Shown here: piece after piece, positions 1-5,838 of the stretch
Position numbering within the stretch: the first letter of the stretch is position 1
Layout: the number at the start of each line of letters is the position of its first letter
Source of the DNA: Campylobacterales bacterium
GTDB lineage: Bacteria > Campylobacterota > Campylobacteria > Campylobacterales > Arcobacteraceae
NCBI GenBank assembly: GCA_016784825.1
Contig: JADHTT010000053.1
Coordinates: forward strand, 1-6,382
Direction of reading: 5' to 3'
Length of the DNA stretch: 6,382 nucleotides
Program-made: the position numbers and the translations under genes
Notes under the pieces: generated by a model
What the model saw: only the letters and a program-made list of their open reading frames with translations
The model's database searches: none
Told to the model about the DNA's origin: nothing

Positions 1-75
1 GTATAAAACCATCACACTAATTTGTACTAATCTTCTTAATATTAAATATCTATAATTATTCCATAAAGTCTTCAT
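1..75 (-). CDS. napH: NapH, quinol dehydrogenase membrane subunit (N-terminal fragment, cut by window edge)
   Basis: Only the first 25 codons are in the window; the frame is open at position 1. The fragment reads MKTLWNNYRYLILRRL followed by a hydrophobic stretch (VQISVMVLY), which is the usual start of NapH: a short basic cytoplasmic head with an 'R-x-L-I-L-R-R' run leading into the first membrane helix. In the family, NapH is a polytopic inner-membrane iron-sulfur protein that oxidises quinol and passes electrons to NapG. The ATG shares its A with the last base of the napG stop codon (TAATG), so the two are translationally coupled, and a GGAGGA ribosome-binding site lies inside the end of napG. 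Identity rests on a short stretch plus the position after napG. Nothing can be said about its cysteine motifs. Confidence 0.85.
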   Translation of the reverse strand, partial: MKTLWNNYRYLILRRLVQISVMVLY

Positions 76-857
76 TAGTATAGATCCTCCATACTGCTAT
101 TCAAAGAATCCATTGCTGAATCTTTACTTATCTGGGTAGTTGTAGTTTTACTTGTTGCATTTTCAAGTCTTTTCTCATCATTTTTATCCCAACCTTTAAT
201 ATAGTAATCTCCAGCTTTTCCAAGTGCATTTTCTCTAGGAAGTACAAATATTGCAGGCTTTTCTGTTACACAAGCTCTTTCACAAAGTCCACATCCAGTA
301 CAATGATCACTGTGTACTATTGGCTTCATAAATGCATGTTTACCAGTACGCTCATTTTTTGTATATTCAATAGTAATAGCATCTCCAAAAATTGGACATG
401 CTCTATAACAAGCATCACATTGAATACCCCAAAATGCGATACAAGACTCATCATCAATTACTGCTAGTCCCATATCAGCTTTATTTATATCTAGTTCACC
501 GCTCTTATCATCTGACACTGATTTTTCATCTAAGGCACCAGTTGGACATACAGGGACACAAGGTATATCAGGACACATATAACAAGGTACTTCTCTTGGT
601 ACAAAATATGGTGTTCCCATAGGTTTATGATCACCAGGTTTTGCTAAAAGTAGTGTATCATATGGACATGCTTCTACACACATACCACATTTAATACATG
701 TAGCTAAAAAATCTTCTTCTTTTAAAGCTCCTGGTGGTCGTAATATTAGTGTAGATGCTGTAACTTCATCTACATATGCACTCCAAGTAAGGCCTGCAAG
801 GCCTGCAAGACCTACACTTCTAGCCATATTAAGTAAAAATTTTCTTCTTTCTGTCAT
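75..857 (-). CDS. napG: NapG, periplasmic ferredoxin-type protein with four 4Fe-4S clusters
   Basis: 260 residues. The N-terminus has a twin-arginine signal (ERRKFLL at residues 3-9, then a hydrophobic Gly/Leu/Ala stretch to about 27), so the folded protein should be exported by Tat. Sixteen cysteines form four cluster motifs: C54-C57-C60-C64, C92-C95-C100-C104, C139-C147-C150-C154 and C186-C189-C192-C196. The eight-residue first gap in motif three and the Pro-rich motif two are typical of NapG. Known role: with NapH it forms a quinol dehydrogenase that feeds electrons towards NapB/NapA, replacing or supplementing NapC. The C-terminal tail (about 208-260) is polar, Lys- then Ser/Thr-rich, and carries no motif I recognise. 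The start is supported by GAGGAAG six bases upstream. It follows a terminator after napB, so it probably has its own promoter. MauM-type ferredoxins are similar, but the nap context settles the name. Confidence 0.95.
   Translation of the reverse strand: MTERRKFLLNMARSVGLAGLAGLTWSAYVDEVTASTLILRPPGALKEEDFLATCIKCGMCVEACPYDTLLLAKPGDHKPMGTPYFVPREVPCYMCPDIPCVPVCPTGALDEKSVSDDKSGELDINKADMGLAVIDDESCIAFWGIQCDACYRACPIFGDAITIEYTKNERTGKHAFMKPIVHSDHCTGCGLCERACVTEKPAIFVLPRENALGKAGDYYIKGWDKNDEKRLENATSKTTTTQISKDSAMDSLNSSMEDLY
85..90 (-). promoter_or_regulatory. Ribosome-binding site of napH inside napG
   Basis: The minus strand reads GGAGGA here, about ten bases before the napH ATG at 75. It is embedded in the Met-Glu-Asp codons near the end of napG. 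It supports the ATG at 75 as the napH start, and the TAATG overlap suggests that ribosomes ending napG can reinitiate on napH. Confidence 0.7.
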
Positions 858-863
858 AATAGA

Positions 864-870
864 CTTCCTC
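864..870 (-). promoter_or_regulatory. Ribosome-binding site of napG
   Basis: GAGGAAG on the minus strand, six bases before the ATG at 857. This spacing supports the chosen start and full inclusion of the twin-arginine signal. Confidence 0.75.
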
Positions 871-903
871 TCGTTTAAACTAACTTAATTATTATTAGAA
901 TAT

Positions 904-910
904 ATTATAC
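904..910 (-). promoter_or_regulatory. Probable -10 box of a napGH promoter
   Basis: The minus strand reads TTTTTAGTATAAT, giving a consensus TATAAT (909 to 904) preceded by a T-run. Campylobacterota vegetative promoters typically look like this, with a poor or absent -35 box. The expected start point is near 897, giving a leader of about 40 bases before napG. It lies directly downstream of the napB terminator, where a new promoter would be needed. The region is so A+T-rich that chance matches are easy, so this is a prediction only. Confidence 0.45.
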
Positions 911-948
911 TAAAAATAACTTATTCTAATATTAATATTTTTTTGACT

Positions 949-975
949 AAAAAAGGGCGAGAATACTCTCACCCT
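949..975 (-). terminator. Rho-independent terminator after napB
   Basis: Read on the minus strand, AGGGTGAGA (975-967) pairs with TCTCGCCCT (962-954) around a four-base GTAT loop: nine base pairs, one of them a U-G wobble. A run of six T residues starts at the last stem base. The T-run lies downstream only for minus-strand transcription, so it acts on the napAB transcript. It starts about 35 bases after the napB stop. The neighbouring gap (858-948) otherwise holds the napG promoter region and ribosome-binding site. Confidence 0.85.
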
Positions 976-1009
976 AATATTGTAGCAAAACTTTACTACT
1001 TTTTAATTA

Positions 1010-1714
1010 TTAGTGACCTAATGCTTTACCAGCTACAGAATCTTTATTTGCAATATCTTTATCACAAACTTCTCCAGCTTTACCTTTAATAGTATCTATT
1101 CCACGCATAAACTCTGATGCATCCCAAGATGACTTTGAAGCACCTGTTTTTGTTGTATATGCAGCTTCAAAAGTATTCTCAACAGCTAAGTTTCCTTGTG
1201 ACTGTGGAGCATGACACTGAGAACAGTTAAATCTAGCACCTACTAGTTTACCATCTTTATTTTTAGAGATAGCAACTTGGTTTTTCATATCATCAATAGA
1301 CTTAGTAAAGTCTTGACCTACTAATTTATGCTTTGGTCTAAAGTCTGTAAGGTGAGAAACCGGAATTGGTGTAGCTCCCATCATACTTGCAACTTCTGGC
1401 ATATGACATCCTGTACATTGGTTGTTTCCAATTTTAATCGGAAGCATACTCTCTGTATCATGTGGAATCATAGGTGGAGCATCCTGGAATGCTCTATTAA
1501 TTTTTGCAGCACCTCCAGCAGATGCCTTTCTATAATTTGTTTGCGCTGCAGCTGTGCTGTCTTCACAATATAGATCTGTCTTTCTAAGACCTAAAGAGGC
1601 CTCAGTAATTGTTGGTTTTGCAACTTCTTGTTTAGAAGGTGCATCACTACATCCTGTAAACAATACTGTTGCAGCAACCGCTAAACTTAATGTTATTTTT
1701 CCTAAAGTTTTCAT
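1010..1714 (-). CDS. napB: NapB, dihaem c-type cytochrome subunit of periplasmic nitrate reductase; probable lipoprotein
   Basis: 234 residues. Two haem c motifs are visible, CTGCH (100-104) and CSQCH (164-168), within family-typical blocks: PPMIPH (80-85), NNQCTGCHMPE, GATPIPVSH (113-121) and VENTF (178-182). H85 and H121 are the likely distal haem ligands. NapB passes electrons from the quinol dehydrogenase side to NapA in the periplasm. The N-terminus has a signal peptide ending in LFTGC (18-22), a lipobox-like sequence, so C22 may be lipidated and the protein membrane-anchored; ordinary NapB is soluble. It is longer than the E. coli protein (about 150 residues), with a spacer of about 60 residues between the haem motifs and an extension of about 50 residues after VENTF. 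Cysteines C50 and C217 lie outside the haem motifs. It starts 12 bases after the napA stop, with a strong ribosome-binding site. Confidence 0.95.
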   Translation of the reverse strand: MKTLGKITLSLAVAATVLFTGCSDAPSKQEVAKPTITEASLGLRKTDLYCEDSTAAAQTNYRKASAGGAAKINRAFQDAPPMIPHDTESMLPIKIGNNQCTGCHMPEVASMMGATPIPVSHLTDFRPKHKLVGQDFTKSIDDMKNQVAISKNKDGKLVGARFNCSQCHAPQSQGNLAVENTFEAAYTTKTGASKSSWDASEFMRGIDTIKGKAGEVCDKDIANKDSVAGKALGH

Positions 1715-1719
1715 AATTG

Positions 1720-1726
1720 CCTCCCC
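1720..1726 (-). promoter_or_regulatory. Ribosome-binding site of napB
   Basis: GGGGAGG on the minus strand begins immediately after the napA stop codon and ends five bases before the napB ATG. It fills the short napA-napB gap and supports co-translation of the two from one message. Confidence 0.8.
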
Positions 1727-4588
1727 TTATACCGCGTAAATTTTAATAGCACATTTTTTATAATCAGTTTGCTTAGATAATGGACAAGTCGCATCTAGAC
1801 ATACTTTATTAATAAATACTTTTTCATCGAACCATGGTACAAATACAAGTCCTCTTGAAGGTCGGTTTCTACCTCTAGTTTCAACTCTAGCTTTTACTTT
1901 ACCTCTTCTTGATTCAACCCATGCAAGTTGACCTTGCTTAACACCATACGCCTCAGCATCTTTTGGATGCATATAACATAATGCTTCTGGAACAGCTCTA
2001 TATAATTCAGGAACTCTCATAGTCATAGTTCCACTATGCCAGTGCTCTAGAACTCTACCTGTACATAACCATACTGGGTATTCTGAATCTGGCATTTCTG
2101 GTGGATCCATATATGGTCTAGCAAAGATTTTAGCTTTATTTTTTAAGTAGTGTGCTCCAGGCTTATCAGCATAGCTTAATTTTTTATCTTTTCTAATACC
2201 AGTTAAATCACCTTGTGGTCTTTTCTTAAGGAATTCACCATAGAATGCATGTGTAGAACCATTACCTGATTTAGCTACCGCTTTTGCTGCATATGGATCG
2301 TACTTAACATTAAATCTCCATTGTGTTTCTTTACCATCAACAACTGGCCACTTAAGTCCTCTTACTTTATGGTAAACATCAAATGGTGCAAGGTCATGTC
2401 CATGTCCTCTTGTAAATGATGCATATTCTTCAAATAAATATTTGTGGATAAAGAATCCATAACCTTGCCACTCTTTACCATCTGAACCAATAACACCTCT
2501 TTCATCACCTGAAGAATCAGTATCATCATATCCAGCTTGGATAGGATCATTTTGATCTTTTTTGTATGATTTAGCTCTATCATTTGCAAATAGAATCTCA
2601 TACATAGTTGTATCAGGAGTATATCCAGCTTTTCTGATTTCAGATTCAGGGATAGCTTTCATTGTCTTTTTACCCCAAGCAACTTTTACATCTTTCATCC
2701 ACAGATCTCTTACAGTAAATCTTTTAGAGAACTCTACCCATTGCCATGTATCAGACATTGCATCACCTACTGGTAATACTTGCTGTCTCCAGTGCTGAGT
2801 TCGTCTTTCTGCATTTCCGTAAGCTCCCCATTTTTCATACATCATAGCTGATGGTAAAATAAGGTCAGATACTTTAGCTGAAATACCTGGGTATCCATCA
2901 GAAGTAACAATAAAGTTATCCATCTCTCTAGCTGCTTTAATCCAGTGTGAAGCTGAAGCTGAATCTTGGTAAGGATTACATACATTTACCCATGCAAACT
3001 TAACATGTCCATCTTCAATATCTCTATGGATTCTCATAATGTGCTGACCCATTTGACCGTTTAGTGTCCCTTTAGGTAAATGCCATTTTTCTTCAGCTAT
3101 AGCTCTATGCTTAGGATTTTTAATCATCATATCTGCTGGTAATCTATGTGTAAATGTACCAACTTCTCTTGCTGTACCACACGCTGATGGTTGACCAGTT
3201 AATGAGAATGCACCATCACCTGGCTTAGCTTGTTTATTTAGTAAGAAGTGAACATTGTACGATAATGTATTCGTCCAAGTACCTCTAGTATGTTGATTCA
3301 TACCCATTGTCCAGAATGAAACTACTTTTCTTCCTTTTTCAATGTAAAGATCAGCTAAGTATTTAAGTTTTTTCTCAAATTCTTTGATATCTTCATCTGG
3401 ATCACCTTTAGAGATCTTAGCAGTATATTCTAATGTATATGGCTCTAAAGATTTTTTATATTCTTCAAATTCAATTAACCAGTGAGGTAAACCTGGCTTA
3501 TTATGAACCATTTTATCACCAGCTTTATATCCATATGGAGCTAACGCAGGAGCTTCTTTTTCAGAAACGATTGTACTCATCTCTTTTGAAATAGTTTCCA
3601 TCTCTTTAGCAGTATATTTACCCTCTTTGATAGATTTCTCATTTGATTTTCTCATACCATAACCAATATTTGGGTTAGCAGCTGCGAATACCATATTTTT
3701 ATTTACGAAATCCCAATCAATTGATTCTGGGTGATTAAATACAATTTCTCTAGCAATGTAGTTCCACATAGCCGTATCAGTATTTGGTGAGAAGATAATC
3801 TCCATATCAGCTAAATCTGATGTTCTATGTCTATATGTAGAAATATTTACAACTTTAACTCTGTCTGGATCAGATAGTTTTCTATCTGTAACTCTTGACC
3901 ATAAAATTGGGTGCATCTCTGCCATATTTGATCCCCAAGATACAACAGTATCTGTAAGCTCAATATCATCATAACAACCAGAAGGCTCATCTACACCAAA
4001 TGTTTGGTAGAAACCAACAACAGCTGATGCCATACAGTGTCTAGCATTTGGATCAATTGCATTTGATCTAAATCCAGCTTTCATCATTTTTTGTGCTGCT
4101 GCACCTTCCATAACTGTATATTGTCCAGAAGCAAATACTGCAACCCCTTCAGGTCCTTTTTCTGCAAATGCTGCTTTTGCTTTCTCTTCCATAATATCAA
4201 ATGCTCTTTGCCATGAAACCTCAGCAAATTTACCTTTTTTATCAAAGTTACCATTTTTATCAACTCTTAATAATGGTTTAGTAAGTCTATCTGCACCATA
4301 CATAATCTTAGCATTGAAGTAACCTTTAATACAGTTAAGTCCTCTATTTACAGGTGCTGCTGGGTCACCTTTAACCGCAACAATCTTTCTCTCTTTCCCT
4401 TCACCTTTTGTAGCCATCATAATACCACAACCAGTACCACAGAATCGACAAGCTGCCTTATCCCATCTCCAATCACTATCAGCTTTTGCTGCTGCTGCTT
4501 GCATCTTCGCTGGTACACTCATACCAATTGCTGCTGCTGCAGAAGCTGCTGCTGAACTTTTCAGAAAATCTCTTCTTGAAAGTGCCAT
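1727..4588 (-). CDS. napA: NapA, periplasmic nitrate reductase catalytic subunit (Mo-bisMGD)
   Basis: 953 residues, complete. It reduces nitrate to nitrite in the periplasm. The N-terminus carries a twin-arginine signal, SRRDFLK (4-10), followed by an Ala-rich hydrophobic stretch; cleavage is likely near residues 30-36. The 4Fe-4S cysteines are C47, C50, C54 and C86 (CRFCGTGC, then LNCIKGYF), with K88 the conserved lysine between the cluster and the pterin. C185 in NARHCMASA is the expected molybdenum ligand. Other typical blocks are [11 protein letters not shown] (217-227) and [10 protein letters not shown] (427-436). E. coli NapA is 828 residues; the extra length, including a charged insert around 310-420 and another in the C-terminal half, is typical of Campylobacterota NapA. 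The ATG is supported by AAGGAGAG five bases upstream. A TATAAT box and an FNR-type site lie in the 284-bp gap ahead of it. The dedicated chaperone gene napD is not in the window. Confidence 0.98.
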   Translation of the reverse strand: MALSRRDFLKSSAAASAAAAIGMSVPAKMQAAAAKADSDWRWDKAACRFCGTGCGIMMATKGEGKERKIVAVKGDPAAPVNRGLNCIKGYFNAKIMYGADRLTKPLLRVDKNGNFDKKGKFAEVSWQRAFDIMEEKAKAAFAEKGPEGVAVFASGQYTVMEGAAAQKMMKAGFRSNAIDPNARHCMASAVVGFYQTFGVDEPSGCYDDIELTDTVVSWGSNMAEMHPILWSRVTDRKLSDPDRVKVVNISTYRHRTSDLADMEIIFSPNTDTAMWNYIAREIVFNHPESIDWDFVNKNMVFAAANPNIGYGMRKSNEKSIKEGKYTAKEMETISKEMSTIVSEKEAPALAPYGYKAGDKMVHNKPGLPHWLIEFEEYKKSLEPYTLEYTAKISKGDPDEDIKEFEKKLKYLADLYIEKGRKVVSFWTMGMNQHTRGTWTNTLSYNVHFLLNKQAKPGDGAFSLTGQPSACGTAREVGTFTHRLPADMMIKNPKHRAIAEEKWHLPKGTLNGQMGQHIMRIHRDIEDGHVKFAWVNVCNPYQDSASASHWIKAAREMDNFIVTSDGYPGISAKVSDLILPSAMMYEKWGAYGNAERRTQHWRQQVLPVGDAMSDTWQWVEFSKRFTVRDLWMKDVKVAWGKKTMKAIPESEIRKAGYTPDTTMYEILFANDRAKSYKKDQNDPIQAGYDDTDSSGDERGVIGSDGKEWQGYGFFIHKYLFEEYASFTRGHGHDLAPFDVYHKVRGLKWPVVDGKETQWRFNVKYDPYAAKAVAKSGNGSTHAFYGEFLKKRPQGDLTGIRKDKKLSYADKPGAHYLKNKAKIFARPYMDPPEMPDSEYPVWLCTGRVLEHWHSGTMTMRVPELYRAVPEALCYMHPKDAEAYGVKQGQLAWVESRRGKVKARVETRGRNRPSRGLVFVPWFDEKVFINKVCLDATCPLSKQTDYKKCAIKIYAV

Positions 4589-4592
4589 ATTT

Positions 4593-4600
4593 CTCTCCTT
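4593..4600 (-). promoter_or_regulatory. Ribosome-binding site of napA
   Basis: AAGGAGAG on the minus strand, four to five bases before the ATG at 4588. It fixes the start so that the twin-arginine motif begins at residue 4. Confidence 0.8.
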
Positions 4601-4617
4601 AATTATATCTCTAGAAT

Positions 4618-4640
4618 ATCTTATTGCTGATCAATAAAAT
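4618..4640 (-). promoter_or_regulatory. Hairpin in the predicted napA mRNA leader
   Basis: On the minus strand ATTTTATTG (4640-4632) can pair with CAATAAGAT (4626-4618) around a five-base ATCAG loop: nine pairs, one a U-G wobble. The core TTATTG/CAATAA is a perfect inverted repeat. It would occupy roughly +7 to +29 of the napA message, upstream of the ribosome-binding site without covering it. Because it is A-U rich it is weak as an RNA structure. It could affect mRNA stability or be a DNA operator, and chance is possible in this A+T-rich gap. Confidence 0.3.
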
Positions 4641-4653
4641 CTCTAACATCAAA

Positions 4654-4659
4654 ATTATA
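4654..4659 (-). promoter_or_regulatory. -10 box of the napA promoter
   Basis: Perfect TATAAT on the minus strand (4659 to 4654), placing the likely start point near 4647 and giving a leader of about 59 bases. No good -35 box is seen. An FNR-type palindrome lies over that position instead, as expected for an activator-dependent promoter. Other A+T-rich -10-like stretches exist nearby, but this one gives the canonical spacing to the activator site. Confidence 0.65.
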
Positions 4660-4681
4660 TATCTTTTAATATATTAAGTAA

Positions 4682-4695
4682 TTGACGTTAGTCAA
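4682..4695. promoter_or_regulatory. FNR-type operator TTGAC-N4-GTCAA upstream of napA
   Basis: TTGACGTTAGTCAA is a perfect 5-4-5 palindrome and matches the FNR-like consensus (TTGAT-N4-ATCAA) in four of five bases of each half, symmetrically. Its centre, between 4688 and 4689, is at -41.5 relative to the start point predicted from the TATAAT box. That is the standard class II activator position in the CRP/FNR family. The regulator encoded two genes upstream has the E-x-x-S-R recognition pattern that in E. coli FNR reads TTGA, so it is the leading candidate to bind here. The site itself is seen in the sequence; the partner is inferred. Confidence 0.75.
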
Positions 4696-4755
4696 GTTTT
4701 TTAAGTTTAGATTTAGGACATTTTTTGTCTTCATTTATTCTTATTAGTATTATTA

Positions 4756-4777
4756 TACTTACTTATGTATGTAAGTA
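4756..4777. repeat. Inverted repeat TACTTAC-N8-GTAAGTA in the napA upstream gap
   Basis: Perfect seven-base arms (4756-4762 and 4771-4777) separated by eight bases, centred about 120 bp upstream of the predicted napA start point. The arm spacing of one and a half helical turns would suit a dimeric regulator, but I do not recognise the motif. There is no T-run suited to a terminator. The function is unknown. Confidence 0.35.
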
Positions 4778-4813
4778 CGATAGATAGGGGAAAGTTTAAT
4801 GTATTTGAATAGT

Positions 4814-4846
4814 AAAAGCTATATGTAACATAATGTAACATATAGC
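4814..4846 (-). terminator. Hairpin after the sensor gene, possible weak terminator, built on a tandem 10-bp repeat
   Basis: GCTATATGT (4818-4826) and ACATATAGC (4838-4846) form a nine-pair stem with an 11-base loop. On the minus strand it is followed directly by four T residues, so it could end the regulator-sensor transcript, starting about 27 bases after the sensor stop. On the plus strand a six-T run follows about five bases later (4852-4857), so it might act in both directions. The core also contains ATGTAACATA twice in tandem (4822-4841), which a plain terminator does not need. The stem is A+T-rich, so confidence is moderate. Confidence 0.45.
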
Positions 4847-4872
4847 CATAATTTTTTATTTAGCTACTCTAA

Positions 4873-5838
4873 CTATTGACAACTTTGCAATAATTTATCT
4901 AGCTGAGCCTTTAACTTTTGAAGTTTTTGTGTAGATTGTAATAGTTCCTCATTAGATTCTATAATCATATCTTCACTTTTATCAATATCATCTGCAAGAA
5001 TTGCTGCGTTTTCCATAGTTTTTAATACTTCATTAAATTCATCAGTGATCTGCTCTAACTTAGCAGATGCTTTTTGTGATTCTTCTACTACACTATTTAC
5101 TTTATTTATAAAGCAACCTAAAGACGATGAAGCTTCTTCAAATTCTGAAGCATCATAAACCTCAAGCTCTTGAACTTTTACATCTGTTATATCTGTAGTT
5201 GTTGCTAAACTTTTTGTATATTCCAAAAAGTTATTAACTTTTAGCTCAATTTTTCTTAATGCATTTAATACATATACTAATAATATCAATAAAAATAATC
5301 CTGCATAGTATTGAAATGAAATAATATAAGCAATTTGACTTTCACTGTATGTTGTATACATACCAACCAATTTATCTATCTCATAAAGAAGATCACCATT
5401 TGAATCATATATGGCTTTTACTAAAAGATTATTATCTTGACCTGTCAATTTATTATGTTTAAAGCTAATAATATTAGCACTAAACTCTTGCCACATCTTT
5501 TTTACTTTAATAAGTTGATTATTAATAGACTCATCTTCTACTACATATAATCCATTTTTGTAGTCACCATTTGATAACATATATAAATGTTTTGAAAAAA
5601 GTTCGTAAGCAGCATCTAATTCTCTAAAATCATATTGACTAGTATTATGTATATAAAATATATTTTTTGCCATTTTTTGTGTAAGCATACGCTGCTTACC
5701 TGCCATATTAATAATAGTAGCATCTTTTGATGTTTTATTATTAATATGAATTGTTACACCAATTACTGTAAAAATCACTATAGCTAATAATGCTCCAGCT
5801 ATTTTTATTTTTCTTGATATACTATTACTTGTCTTCAC
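4873..5838 (-). CDS. Membrane sensor with PilJ/NarX-like periplasmic P-box, no output domain
   Basis: 321 residues, no gene symbol recognised. TM1 spans about 11-32 and TM2 about 169-193, leaving a periplasmic domain of about 135 residues. It opens with DATIINMAGKQRMLTQKMA (39-57), which closely matches the P-box of the nitrate sensors NarX/NarQ and the PilJ-type N-terminal domain. R50 corresponds to the nitrate-contacting arginine of NarX (R54). After TM2 comes a polar, mostly helical cytoplasmic part (195-321) with coiled-coil character, ending in a Leu/Lys-rich heptad-like segment (about 296-318). I see no histidine-kinase, ATPase, cyclase or methyl-accepting signalling-tip motifs, and no continuation downstream, so the gene looks complete rather than broken. 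The start is GTG, immediately after the TAG of the Crp/Fnr gene, with AAGGGG five bases upstream. Inference: it senses nitrate or nitrite and signals through a partner, possibly the adjacent regulator. Confidence 0.8.
   Translation of the reverse strand: MKTSNSISRKIKIAGALLAIVIFTVIGVTIHINNKTSKDATIINMAGKQRMLTQKMAKNIFYIHNTSQYDFRELDAAYELFSKHLYMLSNGDYKNGLYVVEDESINNQLIKVKKMWQEFSANIISFKHNKLTGQDNNLLVKAIYDSNGDLLYEIDKLVGMYTTYSESQIAYIISFQYYAGLFLLILLVYVLNALRKIELKVNNFLEYTKSLATTTDITDVKVQELEVYDASEFEEASSSLGCFINKVNSVVEESQKASAKLEQITDEFNEVLKTMENAAILADDIDKSEDMIIESNEELLQSTQKLQKLKAQLDKLLQSCQ

Noticed and set aside
392..622. Plus-strand open frames within napG, napB and napA (for example 392-622, 1328-1573, 2562-2798) as genes
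   Set aside because: They lie fully antisense to well-supported genes, have no credible ribosome-binding sites, and their cysteine- and histidine-rich sequences are shadows of the real reading frames.
940..953. TTGAC (943-947) in the napB-napG gap as a second FNR-type operator
   Set aside because: Only one half-site is present. The opposite half is an A/T run with no match, and the position does not fit -41.5 for the likely napG start point.
3325..3665. Charged insert in NapA (about residues 310-420) as a novel fused domain
   Set aside because: Longer NapA proteins with inserts relative to E. coli are usual in Campylobacterota, and the segment has no separate domain signature.
4484..4560. 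GCT-rich repeats at the start of napA as a phase-variable repeat tract
   Set aside because: They encode the Ala-rich hydrophobic part of the twin-arginine signal, are imperfect, and stay in frame. This is ordinary codon use for such a segment.
4623..4635. ATTG-N5-CAAT as an FNR-type site near napA
   Set aside because: The half-site spacing is wrong for a CRP/FNR dimer (TTG...ATCAA spans only 11 bases). It is better explained as the core of the leader hairpin.
4873..5080. Sensor gene as a truncated or frameshifted histidine kinase or chemoreceptor
   Set aside because: No kinase or MCP-tip sequence is seen in the 284 bp after the stop, and a hairpin follows the gene. The C-terminus ends in an intact coiled-coil segment, so it looks like a natural short form.
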